Below are positions 35,329 to 43,899 of a DNA stretch of 64,000 nucleotides, in pieces. Source of the stretch: Rhizocola hellebori (lineage in GTDB: Bacteria > Actinomycetota > Actinomycetes > Mycobacteriales > Micromonosporaceae); contig NZ_BONY01000001.1 in NCBI RefSeq assembly GCF_016862955.1, positions 310,001 to 374,000 on the forward strand. The letters are read 5' to 3'. The notes below the pieces were generated by a model. That model did no database searches. It saw only the letters and a list, made by a program, of their open reading frames with translations, and was not told the origin of the DNA. Both the position numbers and the translations under genes were made by a program. Each line of letters begins with the position of its first letter. Within the stretch, counting starts at the first letter, position 1.

Positions 35329-36665
35329 CGGGGGTCCGCTTTCCGCCAGGGCACATGACATCCGCCGAGGCCGCCGTAGCGCTGCCGCTCGCTGAGCGGT
35401 GCACGGCGGCCGTAAGGCGGCTGGCGGACCACCTTCGCGACCCGCAGCGGGTGACCGCGGCTATCGCGTCGCATCGCAGCCAGACCCAGTTCCCGCGCAC
35501 CGCCCATTGGCGGGCGGCCAGTATTGCTCAGGGCGACGCCGGAATCGCCCTGGCGTGCGGCGCTCTCGACGCGGCGTATCCGGACGAGGGATGGGATCGC
35601 GTCGGCCACCTGTGGCTGTCGCGTGCGGTGCTGACGCCCACCCCCGGCAAACAGCCTGGCGCGTATGGCTTACTGACCGGTGCGACCGGGCTGAGCCTGG
35701 CGGCGTGGCGGCTCTCCCGCGGTGGCCGCCGCTATCGGCGGCTCCAGGACAGTCTTGACTCCGGCATGCTTGCCGGGATCCACCAGCAGGCTCAGCGGGT
35801 CAAGGAATCGCGGCATGGGGTGGCCAACGCCGACTACGACGTGGTGTCCGGGCTGGCCGGCATGGTCGCCGGGTTGCTGCCCCGCCAACAAAACCCAGAC
35901 GTGCACTCTGCGCTGCTCTCGTGTATCGATGCCCTGGTTACCCTCGCCGACCCGGCGGTTCCTCCGCGCTGGTTCACCCCGCCGGAACGCACCGCCGATC
36001 GCGGCCTGCTGACCGCCCATCCGCGAGGTCACCTGAACCTTGGGATGGCGCACGGTGTTCCGGGCATCATCGCCGCTCTCGCGCTCGCGCACCGCTGCGG
36101 GTTGCGCCGCAACGCCATCCAGGACGCGACCGCCCGGCTGACGCGATGGGTGCTCGGCAATCGCGTCGACGACCGGTGGGGGCCGAACTGGCCCAGCGCT
36201 GTCTCCGTGGACCCGCCGGAGGTCGCCCCGCGCCCGTGCCGTGGCGCGTGGTGCTATGGCGCGCCGGGGATCGCCGGTGCGCTCGGGATGGCTGCTGAGA
36301 TTCTCAACGATGACGCTCTCGCCCTGCTGGCGGTCGACGCTGTGCTTGCGGTTCATCGACGGCCTGCCGCCGTACGCAATATCGAGGCGCCGACCGCGTG
36401 CCACGGAATGGCTGGTTTGCTTCAGGTGACGCGGCGCCTGGCAAGTACCTGCCAAGACCCCCGGCTGCTGCGAGCCGCTGACGACATCGCCGAGTCGATC
36501 CTGCACCGAGAGGAACCGGATTCGCTTATGGGCTACCGAAATCTCGAGCCGGGCGGGCGGCCGGTCGACCATCCGGGCTTGCTGGATGGCTCGGTCGGGG
36601 TAATGCTCGCGCTGCTCGACCTGACCACCGACACCGGGTGGGACCGCGTCCTGCTCCTGGCGTGA
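35316..36665 (+). CDS. lanC: LanC-like lanthionine cyclase
   Basis: A 449-residue LanC. The zinc-site motifs are all present: 'LNLGMAHGVPGI' (GMAHG at 243-247), 'AWCYGAPGIAGALG' (Cys313) and 'ACHGMAGLL' (Cys362, His363). The family's (alpha/alpha)6 barrel binds Zn through Cys, Cys and His and activates precursor thiols for Michael addition to dehydro-residues. The ATG at 35316 overlaps the precursor's last 13 bases, which would couple translation; an ATG at 35355 is an alternative. The LanB gene starts 4 bases after the stop. The order precursor-LanC-LanB is compact and complete for ring formation. Confidence 0.92.
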   Translation: MPQVAGVRFPPGHMTSAEAAVALPLAERCTAAVRRLADHLRDPQRVTAAIASHRSQTQFPRTAHWRAASIAQGDAGIALACGALDAAYPDEGWDRVGHLWLSRAVLTPTPGKQPGAYGLLTGATGLSLAAWRLSRGGRRYRRLQDSLDSGMLAGIHQQAQRVKESRHGVANADYDVVSGLAGMVAGLLPRQQNPDVHSALLSCIDALVTLADPAVPPRWFTPPERTADRGLLTAHPRGHLNLGMAHGVPGIIAALALAHRCGLRRNAIQDATARLTRWVLGNRVDDRWGPNWPSAVSVDPPEVAPRPCRGAWCYGAPGIAGALGMAAEILNDDALALLAVDAVLAVHRRPAAVRNIEAPTACHGMAGLLQVTRRLASTCQDPRLLRAADDIAESILHREEPDSLMGYRNLEPGGRPVDHPGLLDGSVGVMLALLDLTTDTGWDRVLLLA

Positions 36666-36669
36666 GCCG

Positions 36670-39600
36670 ATGTCGAACACGACCGTGTTGCGCCCGTTCG
36701 GAGAGGCCATGGTGCGCACGCCACTGCTTCCGGTCGAAGCTGCGATGGATCTTCTCACCGACCGGGATGCGGCCCTGGACCGTCTCGTGGCCATGCCCGA
36801 AGTTCGGCGGGCCTTGCTGCTGAGCAGCCCGGCACTCTTCGACGCCGTCGAGCGAGGGCCATCGCGGGACGAACGCACTCGGTCGGCGTTGCTCAGGTAC
36901 CTCATGCGGATGGCCACGCGCCCCACACCTTTCGGCGCCTCTGCCGGGGTCGCCTTGGTGAGCTTCGGCAAGGAAACCACTGTCCAGCACGCGGGCGAGT
37001 CGATGCGCACCCGTTCGCGGCTGGATCTGGAATGGCTCGCCGGGCTGATCCAGTCCCTCGAGGAGAATCCCGATGTCCGGCGCAGACTGCGGTTGCGCAC
37101 GCATCCCGCGGCATGGCGACGCGGCGGTCGCGTGGTCCTGGCCGAGCGTGCGCCACGGATAGGGGCTTCCCGCGAGCAAGTCTCCGTCCGGGCGACCGAG
37201 GTGGTGCTGCGAACTCTTGAGGCTGCCAGCCAGCCCATCGTGTACGCCGACCTCGTCGACCGCGTTTCGCTGACCGCGCCCGGCGCGACGTCGGAACAGG
37301 CCGCGGCGCTCATCGACGCACTGTGGCGCAACACGTTGCTGGTCAGCGACCTATGGCCGCCACTGACCTGCCCCGACCCGGCGTCCTATCTTGTGGAGCG
37401 CCTTGACGGCATCTCCGAGTCCGGAGAGACCGCCCATCGCCTGCGCGCGTTGGTAACCGCCGCCACGGCGTTGGATGCGGGCGGAGTCGACGCGACGGTG
37501 GGAGGCCATCGCCAGGTGGTGCAGATGGCCCGCGCCCTCTCGCCACACGCCGCGGACCGCCCGCTGATGACCGATAGCCGGATCACCCTGCGCGGCGACC
37601 GCATCAGTGCCGTCGTCGGCGCGGAGGCGGCGCGCGCGGCCTCGCTGCTGCTGTCGATGACTCCCCTGCCCGACGGCCCGTCCTGGCTCGCAGCCTGGCG
37701 GCGCGCTTTCGTGGCCCGGTACGGCATGGACCGCACTGTCCCCGTGATGGAAGCGCTAGACCCAGCCACCGGGATAGGTCCCCCACCGCCCGGATCGCCG
37801 GTGGCACAGGTGAGCGCCGGGGTGGCCGCACGCCGCGAAGCGGCTCTCGTGCACCTCGCGGCCGGTGCCCTAGCCGCCGGAAGCGTCGAGGTGAATCTGG
37901 ACGAGACGGTGCTCGGCCAGCTGCGAACCTGGTCGCCGTCGTCGACGGCGCCACCATCGGTCGATGTCAACGTGTTTGTGGCGGCCACCTCCGCGGCGGC
38001 GATCGACTCGGGCGACTTCGAGATCGTGGTCGGCCCGAACACCGGTGCGCGCCGAGCCGGCAAGGGCCTTGGCCGCTTCGTCACACTGCTCGGCGCGGGC
38101 GGCCGCGGCCTCGCCGAGCGTTGCGCGGCCGTGCTCCCGCAAGGCCGCCTGCCGGTGGAGCTGGTCTACCTGCCGTCCAACGTGCGTTCCGCGAATGTCG
38201 CGGTGAGACCGTCGCTTGTGCGACGGGAGATCTGTTTGGCGGTGGCCCCCGGAGTCGCCGACGAGCAGGTCATACCCATAGACCAGGTCCAGGTCGCCGT
38301 TCGCGACGGCCGCCTCGTGCTGCGGTGGGGCGCGCAGGATGCGGATTTGCACGTGGTGTCCTCCCACATGCTCAACAACCTGCAAGCGCCCGCCTTCTGC
38401 CGGTTCCTTGCCGACGTGGGAGACGACGGGGTGGCGCAGCTGGCGCCTTTCGACTGGGGCACCGCCGCACGGTTCCCACGCCTGCCCCGAGTGCGTTGCG
38501 GCAAAACCATTCTGCGGCCCGCGCAGTGGCGAATCACCGCGCATGCGCTGAACACAGAGCTGGCCGCCGCAGAAAAACGCCATTTTGGTACGGCATTCGC
38601 GCGCTGGCGGGCTACCTGGTCGGTCCCGCAGCACGTCTATATCACCGCCGCGGACAACCGCCTTCTGGTCAATCTCGACGATGGCGCGCATGTCGAGATC
38701 CTGCGCCGCGAAGCATCACGAGCTCTGCGCACCGCAAACCAGCTGCGCCTCGAGGAGGTCTACCCGCCGCTGGATCGCGCGTGGCTGGCGGGTCCGAAAG
38801 GTCACTATCTTGCCGAGTTGACCGTCCCCCTCGTGACGGAAGCTCCTGAGCCGGCGTCCGCGCCCGAGCCTGCCTTGACCGTGCCGAAGCTACCCGAACC
38901 GGGTGGCCACACCGCCTTGCGGCCTGCGCTGTCGGCCACGGCATACCGGCAATCGCCCGCAGGAAGGTGGTTGTGCGCGCACCTGCTGCTTCCAGCCGAC
39001 GCCATCGACGACGCCGTCGCCGGCCAGATCGGCCGGTTCGCCGAATCGATGAGAGCGGCCGGGCATGCCCGGTCGTGGTTCTTCGTCCGATATGCGGATC
39101 CGGATTCCCATCTGCGGCTGCGTTTCCTCGGCGATTCCAACAAGCTGCACGCGCGCGTGCTGCCAGCCCTGGCCGCGACCGCGGACGCGCTTATCCGCGA
39201 GGGCATCTGTGCGGGATGGTCGATCGAGCCATACGACCGTGAGGTGGAACGGTACGGCGGCAACGAGGCGATGGAGCTCACCGAGGAAGTCTTCGCGGCG
39301 GACAGCCGCGCGTGTGCCGAACTCCTCGCCGCGATTCAGGCCCGCCGCACGCCGCTAGACCGGCTGACCCTGGCCGTGCTCAGCATCGACGACCTGCTGA
39401 GCTCTTTCGGACTGGACGTCCAGCAACGGCTCGGCTGGTGCCGTGCCTTGGTTGTGTCACGACAAGCGGCGGGCGCGGCCTTTCGCGATTCCAAGGCGAC
39501 GCTCCGGCGGCTTCTCGGCGTCCCCGGCGAAGCAGCCCAAATCGCCGGTGGCGCAGTGGTTTCCGCCCTTGACCGCCGCCACGGCGCGCTGTCGCCCAGC

Positions 39601-39867
39601 GCCGGACGCCTCGCCGAGTTGGAGGCAGCGGGACGGTTGAGCCGGCCGCTGCCCCACATCCAGCGCGCCCTGGTGCACATGCACTGCAACCGGCTGTTCG
39701 GCATCGATCGCGATCCGGAAAACCAAGCCCTCGGACTTGTGCTGCGCACGCTGGAGTCGCTGGAGCGAGCGCCTGTCCGGCTCACCGAAACCACCACGGT
39801 GCACATTGCGCACACCGGTGATTCAAATGCCGAATACGCAGGTCAGGTCCAGGTCGGGCGTGGTTGA
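36670..39867 (+). CDS. lanB: LanB-type lantibiotic dehydratase, full length
   Basis: A 1065-residue class I dehydratase, slightly longer than NisB. The N-terminal part (glutamylation domain) starts 'LRPFGEAMVRTPLLPVEAA', with 'YLMRMATRPTPFGASAGVA' typical of the family. The C-terminal SpaB-like elimination domain (about 755-1045) begins near 'SPAGRWLCAHLLLPAD' and has 'SWFFVRYADPDSHLRLRFLG' and 'IEPYDREVERYGG'. The enzyme uses glutamyl-tRNA to activate Ser/Thr and then eliminates glutamate to form dehydroalanine and dehydrobutyrine. Both halves are in one chain, as in lantibiotic rather than split thiopeptide systems. It is cytoplasmic and would act on the FDID-leader precursor. A 91-base gap separates it from the injection-system genes. 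Confidence 0.93.
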   Translation: MSNTTVLRPFGEAMVRTPLLPVEAAMDLLTDRDAALDRLVAMPEVRRALLLSSPALFDAVERGPSRDERTRSALLRYLMRMATRPTPFGASAGVALVSFGKETTVQHAGESMRTRSRLDLEWLAGLIQSLEENPDVRRRLRLRTHPAAWRRGGRVVLAERAPRIGASREQVSVRATEVVLRTLEAASQPIVYADLVDRVSLTAPGATSEQAAALIDALWRNTLLVSDLWPPLTCPDPASYLVERLDGISESGETAHRLRALVTAATALDAGGVDATVGGHRQVVQMARALSPHAADRPLMTDSRITLRGDRISAVVGAEAARAASLLLSMTPLPDGPSWLAAWRRAFVARYGMDRTVPVMEALDPATGIGPPPPGSPVAQVSAGVAARREAALVHLAAGALAAGSVEVNLDETVLGQLRTWSPSSTAPPSVDVNVFVAATSAAAIDSGDFEIVVGPNTGARRAGKGLGRFVTLLGAGGRGLAERCAAVLPQGRLPVELVYLPSNVRSANVAVRPSLVRREICLAVAPGVADEQVIPIDQVQVAVRDGRLVLRWGAQDADLHVVSSHMLNNLQAPAFCRFLADVGDDGVAQLAPFDWGTAARFPRLPRVRCGKTILRPAQWRITAHALNTELAAAEKRHFGTAFARWRATWSVPQHVYITAADNRLLVNLDDGAHVEILRREASRALRTANQLRLEEVYPPLDRAWLAGPKGHYLAELTVPLVTEAPEPASAPEPALTVPKLPEPGGHTALRPALSATAYRQSPAGRWLCAHLLLPADAIDDAVAGQIGRFAESMRAAGHARSWFFVRYADPDSHLRLRFLGDSNKLHARVLPALAATADALIREGICAGWSIEPYDREVERYGGNEAMELTEEVFAADSRACAELLAAIQARRTPLDRLTLAVLSIDDLLSSFGLDVQQRLGWCRALVVSRQAAGAAFRDSKATLRRLLGVPGEAAQIAGGAVVSALDRRHGALSPSAGRLAELEAAGRLSRPLPHIQRALVHMHCNRLFGIDRDPENQALGLVLRTLESLERAPVRLTETTTVHIAHTGDSNAEYAGQVQVGRG

Positions 39868-39958
39868 CTAAATCTGGACGGACGGCGACGCACGTCCTAT
39901 GTGAATCCGACGGCAGTCAACGACGACCGACCGCCCGACAGGAGGATCAGGTTGCGGC
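39868..39958 (+). promoter_or_regulatory. gap before the injection-system operon, with inverted repeat
   Basis: The 91-base gap holds the inverted pair GTTGACT (39863-39869, overlapping the LanB stop) and AGTCAAC (39915-39921). AGGAGG at 39940-39945 lies 13 bases before the next ATG, a somewhat long spacing. TTGACT could be a -35 element but no well-spaced -10 follows. Both a separate promoter and read-through are possible. Confidence 0.3.
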
Positions 39959-40696
39959 ATGACTGGTAAGAAGCAAGCCCGCGACGCGGCCGGCCCGCTT
40001 GCCGCAGCCACCAGCCAGCTGGCCTCCTGGCTCAAACAGGTCACCGGCGTCGCGGTGCTTTTCGGCGACACGACCGACGAGCAGTCGCCGGACGACACCG
40101 CACCTGCGGTGGGCGCGCTGCGTTTGTGGCCGCTGGGGCTGCGTCCCGAAACGCAGACGCGCATGCCTGGCAGCACAGATCCAGCCGCCTTCCGGGTACG
40201 GCATCTGGTCGCGCCGGCCGATGCGCCGATAGGCCCGGACTCGTTGCGGCTGCTCGACATGGTGCTGGTGGCCGCGGTCCAAGCGGGAGAGCCGACGATC
40301 TGCCCGGAGCCGCCCGATGCGCTGCTGTGGCTCGCGCTGGGCACGACGCCGCGTCCCGGTCTGCTGGTGGACGCCACCGCGCACGTCCAGCACGAGCCGC
40401 CAGCCACGTCGCCGCTTGTGTTGCAACCGTTGCGGCTGCAGTCGCTGGACATGCGGCCGCTGCAGGGACGCGTGCTCGGGCCGGGCGATCAGCCCGTGGC
40501 GGGCATGCGGGTCACTGTCGCTGGCATGTCCGGCGCTGCTTACACCGATCCACGTGGGATGTTCCAGTTCGCGGCTGTCCCGCAGCACGGCCCGGTCCGC
40601 CTCGAGCTGAGGGGCCGCAACCGTTCGCTGATCGCGCAGGTCGAACCCGGCCATGCCGAGCCGCTCGTCATCCGATGCGACTTCGAGGAGTCATGA
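39959..40696 (+). CDS. Pvc16-like (DUF4255) sheath-terminator/cap protein, probable
   Basis: A 245-residue protein directly before the sheath gene. The N-terminal part has the rhythm of Pvc16/DUF4255 proteins, which cap the sheath end in eCIS and related particles: a strand region 'FRVRHLVAPADAP', a helix 'LRLLDMVLVAAVQA' and then 'ALLWLALGTTPRPGLLVDAT', comparable to the family's 'lW.aLg..~rPsl.l.v'. The C-terminal ~80 residues ('LQGRVLGPGDQPVAGMRVTV', 'YTDPRGMFQFAAVP') form a carboxypeptidase-regulatory-like beta-sandwich, often appended to such caps in actinobacteria. The stop overlaps the sheath start (ATGA). The call rests on position and pattern, so moderate confidence. Confidence 0.55.
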   Translation: MTGKKQARDAAGPLAAATSQLASWLKQVTGVAVLFGDTTDEQSPDDTAPAVGALRLWPLGLRPETQTRMPGSTDPAAFRVRHLVAPADAPIGPDSLRLLDMVLVAAVQAGEPTICPEPPDALLWLALGTTPRPGLLVDATAHVQHEPPATSPLVLQPLRLQSLDMRPLQGRVLGPGDQPVAGMRVTVAGMSGAAYTDPRGMFQFAAVPQHGPVRLELRGRNRSLIAQVEPGHAEPLVIRCDFEES

Positions 40697-42024
40697 TGGG
40701 CCCATACGACGCGCCAGGCATATATGTCGAAGAGGTACCCGGTGGTGCGCGGCCAATAGCGCCGGTCGGCACGAGCACCGCCGGTTTCGTCGGCCGCGCC
40801 CCGACCGATGCCGCGATCGATGAGCCGAAAATTGTCAACAGCTGGGCTGACTACTTGCGGATCTATTGCGAGAAGAAGGGCAACGAAACACTGGAGAGTA
40901 CCGACCTGACCCGGGCGGTGTTCGGCTTTTTCGACAACGGCGGCAGCACTTGCTGGGTCGTCAACATTGGCAACTCCAAGTCGATCACTGGCACCCAGGG
41001 ACGCCGTTCCGGCCTGGACCTTTTTGAGGCTATCGATGAGATAGCCATTGTCGCCGCCCCGGGCTTCGCCGACATCGGCTCGCACATTGCGCTGACCAAC
41101 TTTGCCGCCAACCAGACTTTCCCGATGGCCATCCTCGATCCCACGAAAGACCGTGTCACAGACGTTAGCCAGTTGCTTGAGGTGGAGACGGAGGGCGGCT
41201 CGCCGCAATCGGCGCCAGCGGCGGCCAAGCCACCGGACAAGAAGCCGCCAGAAAAGAAGGCGGACAAGGACTCCGAGTCCGACAGCGCCGAAGGGGCCGA
41301 GGGCGCCGACACACCCGCCCCGCCGGCCACACCGCCCGCGCCGACCAGCGGGGGCGGGCTGCGCCCGGCAACGTCCGTCAACGCCGCGTTCTACTTTCCA
41401 CGGATCTCGATCAAGGATCCGTTTACCGGGCTGACAGTCAACGACGTGCCGCCGAGCGGACACATCGCGGGCGTCTGGGCGCGCACCGACGCGCTCCGCG
41501 GCGTCCACAAGGCGCCGGCCAACGAGCCGCTGCGCGGAGCGACCGGCGTGGCCTACCGGGTGACCCGCCAGGATCAGGAGAGGCTCAACCCCCAAGGCGT
41601 CAACTGCATCCGCTACTTCGCTTCCGAGGGCATCCGGGTCTGGGGTGCCAAGACCCTCACTCAAAAGGGAGACCCTTGGGAGTACATCAATGTGCGCCGC
41701 CTTTTCAACGCGGTGGGCAGATCGATCGAGCTGGGCACCGGCTGGATGGTATTTGAACCCAACGACTACACACTGTGGCGTTCCATCAAGCGCGATATCA
41801 CCGCCTACCTCACGGGGGTGTGGCGCGATGGCGCGCTGCTGGGCCGGACGCCCCAGGAGGCCTTCTTCGTCAAGTGCGACGAAGAAACGAACCCGCCGGA
41901 TCAGCGAAACATCGGCATAGTCATGGCTGTCATCGGTCTGGCCGTGGTCAAACCGGCCGAGTTCGTGGTGTTCCGGCTCAGCCAGTGGGCCGGTGGTTCC
42001 CAGACCGAAGTCGTCGGAGGGTGA
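40693..42024 (+). CDS. contractile sheath protein (Pvc2/Afp2-like)
   Basis: A 443-residue tail sheath protein. The N-terminus 'YDAPGIYVEEVPGGARPIAP' followed by 'TSTAGFVGRA' is the classic start of phage, T6SS-like and eCIS sheaths. The C-terminus has 'INVRRLFNAVGRSIELGT', 'WMVFEPNDYTLWRSIKRDI' and 'YLTGVWRDGALLG', the conserved handshake region. Between residues about 166 and 222 a charged, Pro-rich low-complexity segment (Lys/Glu/Asp, then Pro/Ala/Thr) replaces the usual mid-chain domain. Two in-frame ATGs (40693 and 40696) are possible; GAGGAG is better spaced for the second. It is the only sheath gene in the window. Sheath contraction would drive the tube through a target membrane. Confidence 0.96.
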   Translation: MMGPYDAPGIYVEEVPGGARPIAPVGTSTAGFVGRAPTDAAIDEPKIVNSWADYLRIYCEKKGNETLESTDLTRAVFGFFDNGGSTCWVVNIGNSKSITGTQGRRSGLDLFEAIDEIAIVAAPGFADIGSHIALTNFAANQTFPMAILDPTKDRVTDVSQLLEVETEGGSPQSAPAAAKPPDKKPPEKKADKDSESDSAEGAEGADTPAPPATPPAPTSGGGLRPATSVNAAFYFPRISIKDPFTGLTVNDVPPSGHIAGVWARTDALRGVHKAPANEPLRGATGVAYRVTRQDQERLNPQGVNCIRYFASEGIRVWGAKTLTQKGDPWEYINVRRLFNAVGRSIELGTGWMVFEPNDYTLWRSIKRDITAYLTGVWRDGALLGRTPQEAFFVKCDEETNPPDQRNIGIVMAVIGLAVVKPAEFVVFRLSQWAGGSQTEVVGG

Positions 42025-42029
42025 GTTCA

Positions 42030-42503
42030 ATGACACAAGCCGCTTCGCAGCCCGGCGGGTGGGTGGACCCCTACCGGGACTTCAACTTCAAGCTCCTGAT
42101 CAACAACATCACCAACGGTCATTTCACCCGGGTCAGCGGGCTCGGTGTGAAGGTCGACGCCATCGAGTACCGCGAGGCCGGCGACAACGCGACCGTGAAA
42201 GCGATCCCTGGGCGCACCACCTACCTGCCGGCCACATTATGGTACGGCGCAACGGCCTCGACCGAGGCGTGGGACTGGCTGCACAGCACGATCACCGGAA
42301 AGGTGAGCAGGCGCAACGTGTCGATCGCCCTGCTTGACGTCGCCGGGTCCGCAGAAGTCATGCGATGGAACCTCACCAACGCTTGGCCCTGTGAATGGCG
42401 CAGCGAGTCGCTGGACGCGATGAGCCGGGAGATATTGCTCCACTCGCTGGTGATCGCCTACGAGGGACTCGACCTGGAGCCGGGCAGTGGCGGCGGGTCG
42501 TAA
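42030..42503 (+). CDS. inner tube protein (Pvc1/Hcp-like, T4 gp19 family)
   Basis: A 157-residue tube protein. 'DPYRDFNFKLLINNITNGHF' followed by 'VSGLGVKVDAIEYREAGDNA' and 'RTTYLPATLWYGAT' is the signature of phage tail tube (T4 gp19) and eCIS tube proteins, and 'WPCEWRSESLDAMSREILLH' is the conserved C-terminal part. These proteins stack as hexamers to form the rigid needle inside the sheath. GGAGG lies about 9 bases before the ATG at 42030. Only one tube gene is present, whereas well-studied eCIS loci carry at least two tube types. Confidence 0.95.
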   Translation: MTQAASQPGGWVDPYRDFNFKLLINNITNGHFTRVSGLGVKVDAIEYREAGDNATVKAIPGRTTYLPATLWYGATASTEAWDWLHSTITGKVSRRNVSIALLDVAGSAEVMRWNLTNAWPCEWRSESLDAMSREILLHSLVIAYEGLDLEPGSGGGS

Positions 42504-43896
42504 CCGGCCGCGCGAGCTGGTCGCGGCGGCGCTGCTGCGGCTTGCCGCCCTGGCGCAGCGGGTGGCCGCCACGCTGATGCGCGCGCCGCAAGACAAGCCC
42601 GGGGCGGCCGCCGCCGCGCTCGACTCCGGCCCGCCCGAGGCGTGGCTACAGCTCGTACGCACGCGCACCGGGGATCCCGCCGCCCTGGACACGGATCCCG
42701 CCCAAACCCACGCCGGCAGGAGGCCACCCGGGCCAGCTTCACCGGCAAGCACCTGGCCGACGGTTGAGCGGCTGGGACTGACGAGAGTGCCTGGCCGAGT
42801 CCAGAAGGCGACGCAATGGGTTACCGGGCCGCAGCCCATCGGCGATCCGGAGTCCCCCTACTTCGCGCCGGGACCCACCGCGAGCCGGGCCGCCGGCCAA
42901 ATATCGGATCCGTCAAGTCATCCAGCCGCCACGACGGCAACCACCCACGTCGCGCCAAGCCCACCCGACACAGCCGCTCAAGCCCAGCCCCACCCGCCAG
43001 CGGCACCGCCCCTTACGCAAACACCAACGCCGCCAAGGGATGCGCGAAGGCGAGCGACACTGGCCGACGCCCAAACACCACCGCCGCCATCGGCTGCGCA
43101 CAAGCCAGCGACACCACCCGACTCCCAAACACCACCGCCGCCATCGACTGCGCGAAAGCAAGCGGCGCGGGCTGACGCCAAAACACCAGCGGCACCATCG
43201 AATGCACACATGCCAACGACACCAGCCGACGCCCAAACACCAACGCCGCCATCGAATGCGCACAAGCCAGCCACGCCGTCAGATACTCAAACACCAATGG
43301 CGCCGTCGGATGCGCATCGGCCAGCGGCGCCTTCCCCTGTGCAAACGCTAGCGACGCCGTGGCATGGGCCAGCGACGCTGTCTCTTGCGCAAAAGCCTGC
43401 GGCGCTGGGGGATGCGGCAGCGTCTGTTGCGCAGACGTCGGCGGGCGTGGCGGCGCCCGCCGCCACGGCTGCTGTGCCTCGGCTATTGGTGGGTTCCCCG
43501 CCCTGCGCGGTCGCGCCCGTGGTCCCTGTGGCGGCCGACGCGCCGATCGCGCCGCCGACCGGCGACCGGCGGAAGCTGTTGGGACCGCACGGTTTGACGC
43601 CAGCCAGCCAAACGCTTCGCCGGAATCCACCACCGGCCGCCGACGCCTCCACGCGAGGACCTGACGTGGCACACGATCCTTGGCCGGCACCCGACACAGC
43701 GGTAGCCGCGCACGCAATGCCATTCAGCTTCACCGCTATCGGGCAGCCCGGTGTCCCGGCTTACGAGGCGGGGGCCGAGGTGCCCGGCGACCAGTGGCCC
43801 GACCTCCCCGACGACAGTGCTGTTTGGACTCCGCCGGTCTGCGACGACGACCCCGACCACCTGCTCCGGCTCGCCCGCGAACAGCGGGGTGAGTGA
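42487..43896 (+). CDS. Pro/Ala-rich repeat protein of the injection-system operon, 469 residues
   Basis: It starts at a GTG that overlaps the tube gene end by 17 bases. A short helical N-terminus ('LVAAALLRLAALAQRVAATL') is followed by a long low-complexity region rich in Pro, Ala and Thr, including five 18-residue tandem repeats (residues 193-282) close to ADAQTPPPPSNAHKPATP. The C-terminal 60 residues are non-repetitive and acidic ('PDDSAVWTPPVCDDDPDHLL'). The gene sits where eCIS loci have a small Pvc6-like gene. The conserved helical and acidic ends joined by a long disordered spacer suggest a linker or length-related structural protein, but no homology supports this. Confidence 0.7.
   Translation: MAAGRNRPRELVAAALLRLAALAQRVAATLMRAPQDKPGAAAAALDSGPPEAWLQLVRTRTGDPAALDTDPAQTHAGRRPPGPASPASTWPTVERLGLTRVPGRVQKATQWVTGPQPIGDPESPYFAPGPTASRAAGQISDPSSHPAATTATTHVAPSPPDTAAQAQPHPPAAPPLTQTPTPPRDARRRATLADAQTPPPPSAAHKPATPPDSQTPPPPSTARKQAARADAKTPAAPSNAHMPTTPADAQTPTPPSNAHKPATPSDTQTPMAPSDAHRPAAPSPVQTLATPWHGPATLSLAQKPAALGDAAASVAQTSAGVAAPAATAAVPRLLVGSPPCAVAPVVPVAADAPIAPPTGDRRKLLGPHGLTPASQTLRRNPPPAADASTRGPDVAHDPWPAPDTAVAAHAMPFSFTAIGQPGVPAYEAGAEVPGDQWPDLPDDSAVWTPPVCDDDPDHLLRLAREQRGE
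43063..43332 (+). repeat. five tandem 54-bp coding repeats
   Basis: Five in-frame copies of a 54-base unit encode 18-residue repeats; a sixth degenerate unit follows. The copies share the pattern D-x-(Q/K)-T-P near the start and (A/D/N)-A-(H/R) in the middle. The in-frame period means copy number can change without breaking the protein. Confidence 0.85.
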
Positions 43897-43899
43897 CGG

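Noticed and set aside
43063-43332. CRISPR-like tandem array
   Set aside because: The repeats are in-frame, 54 bases long, without spacers of constant length, and encode a Pro-rich protein; there are no cas genes.
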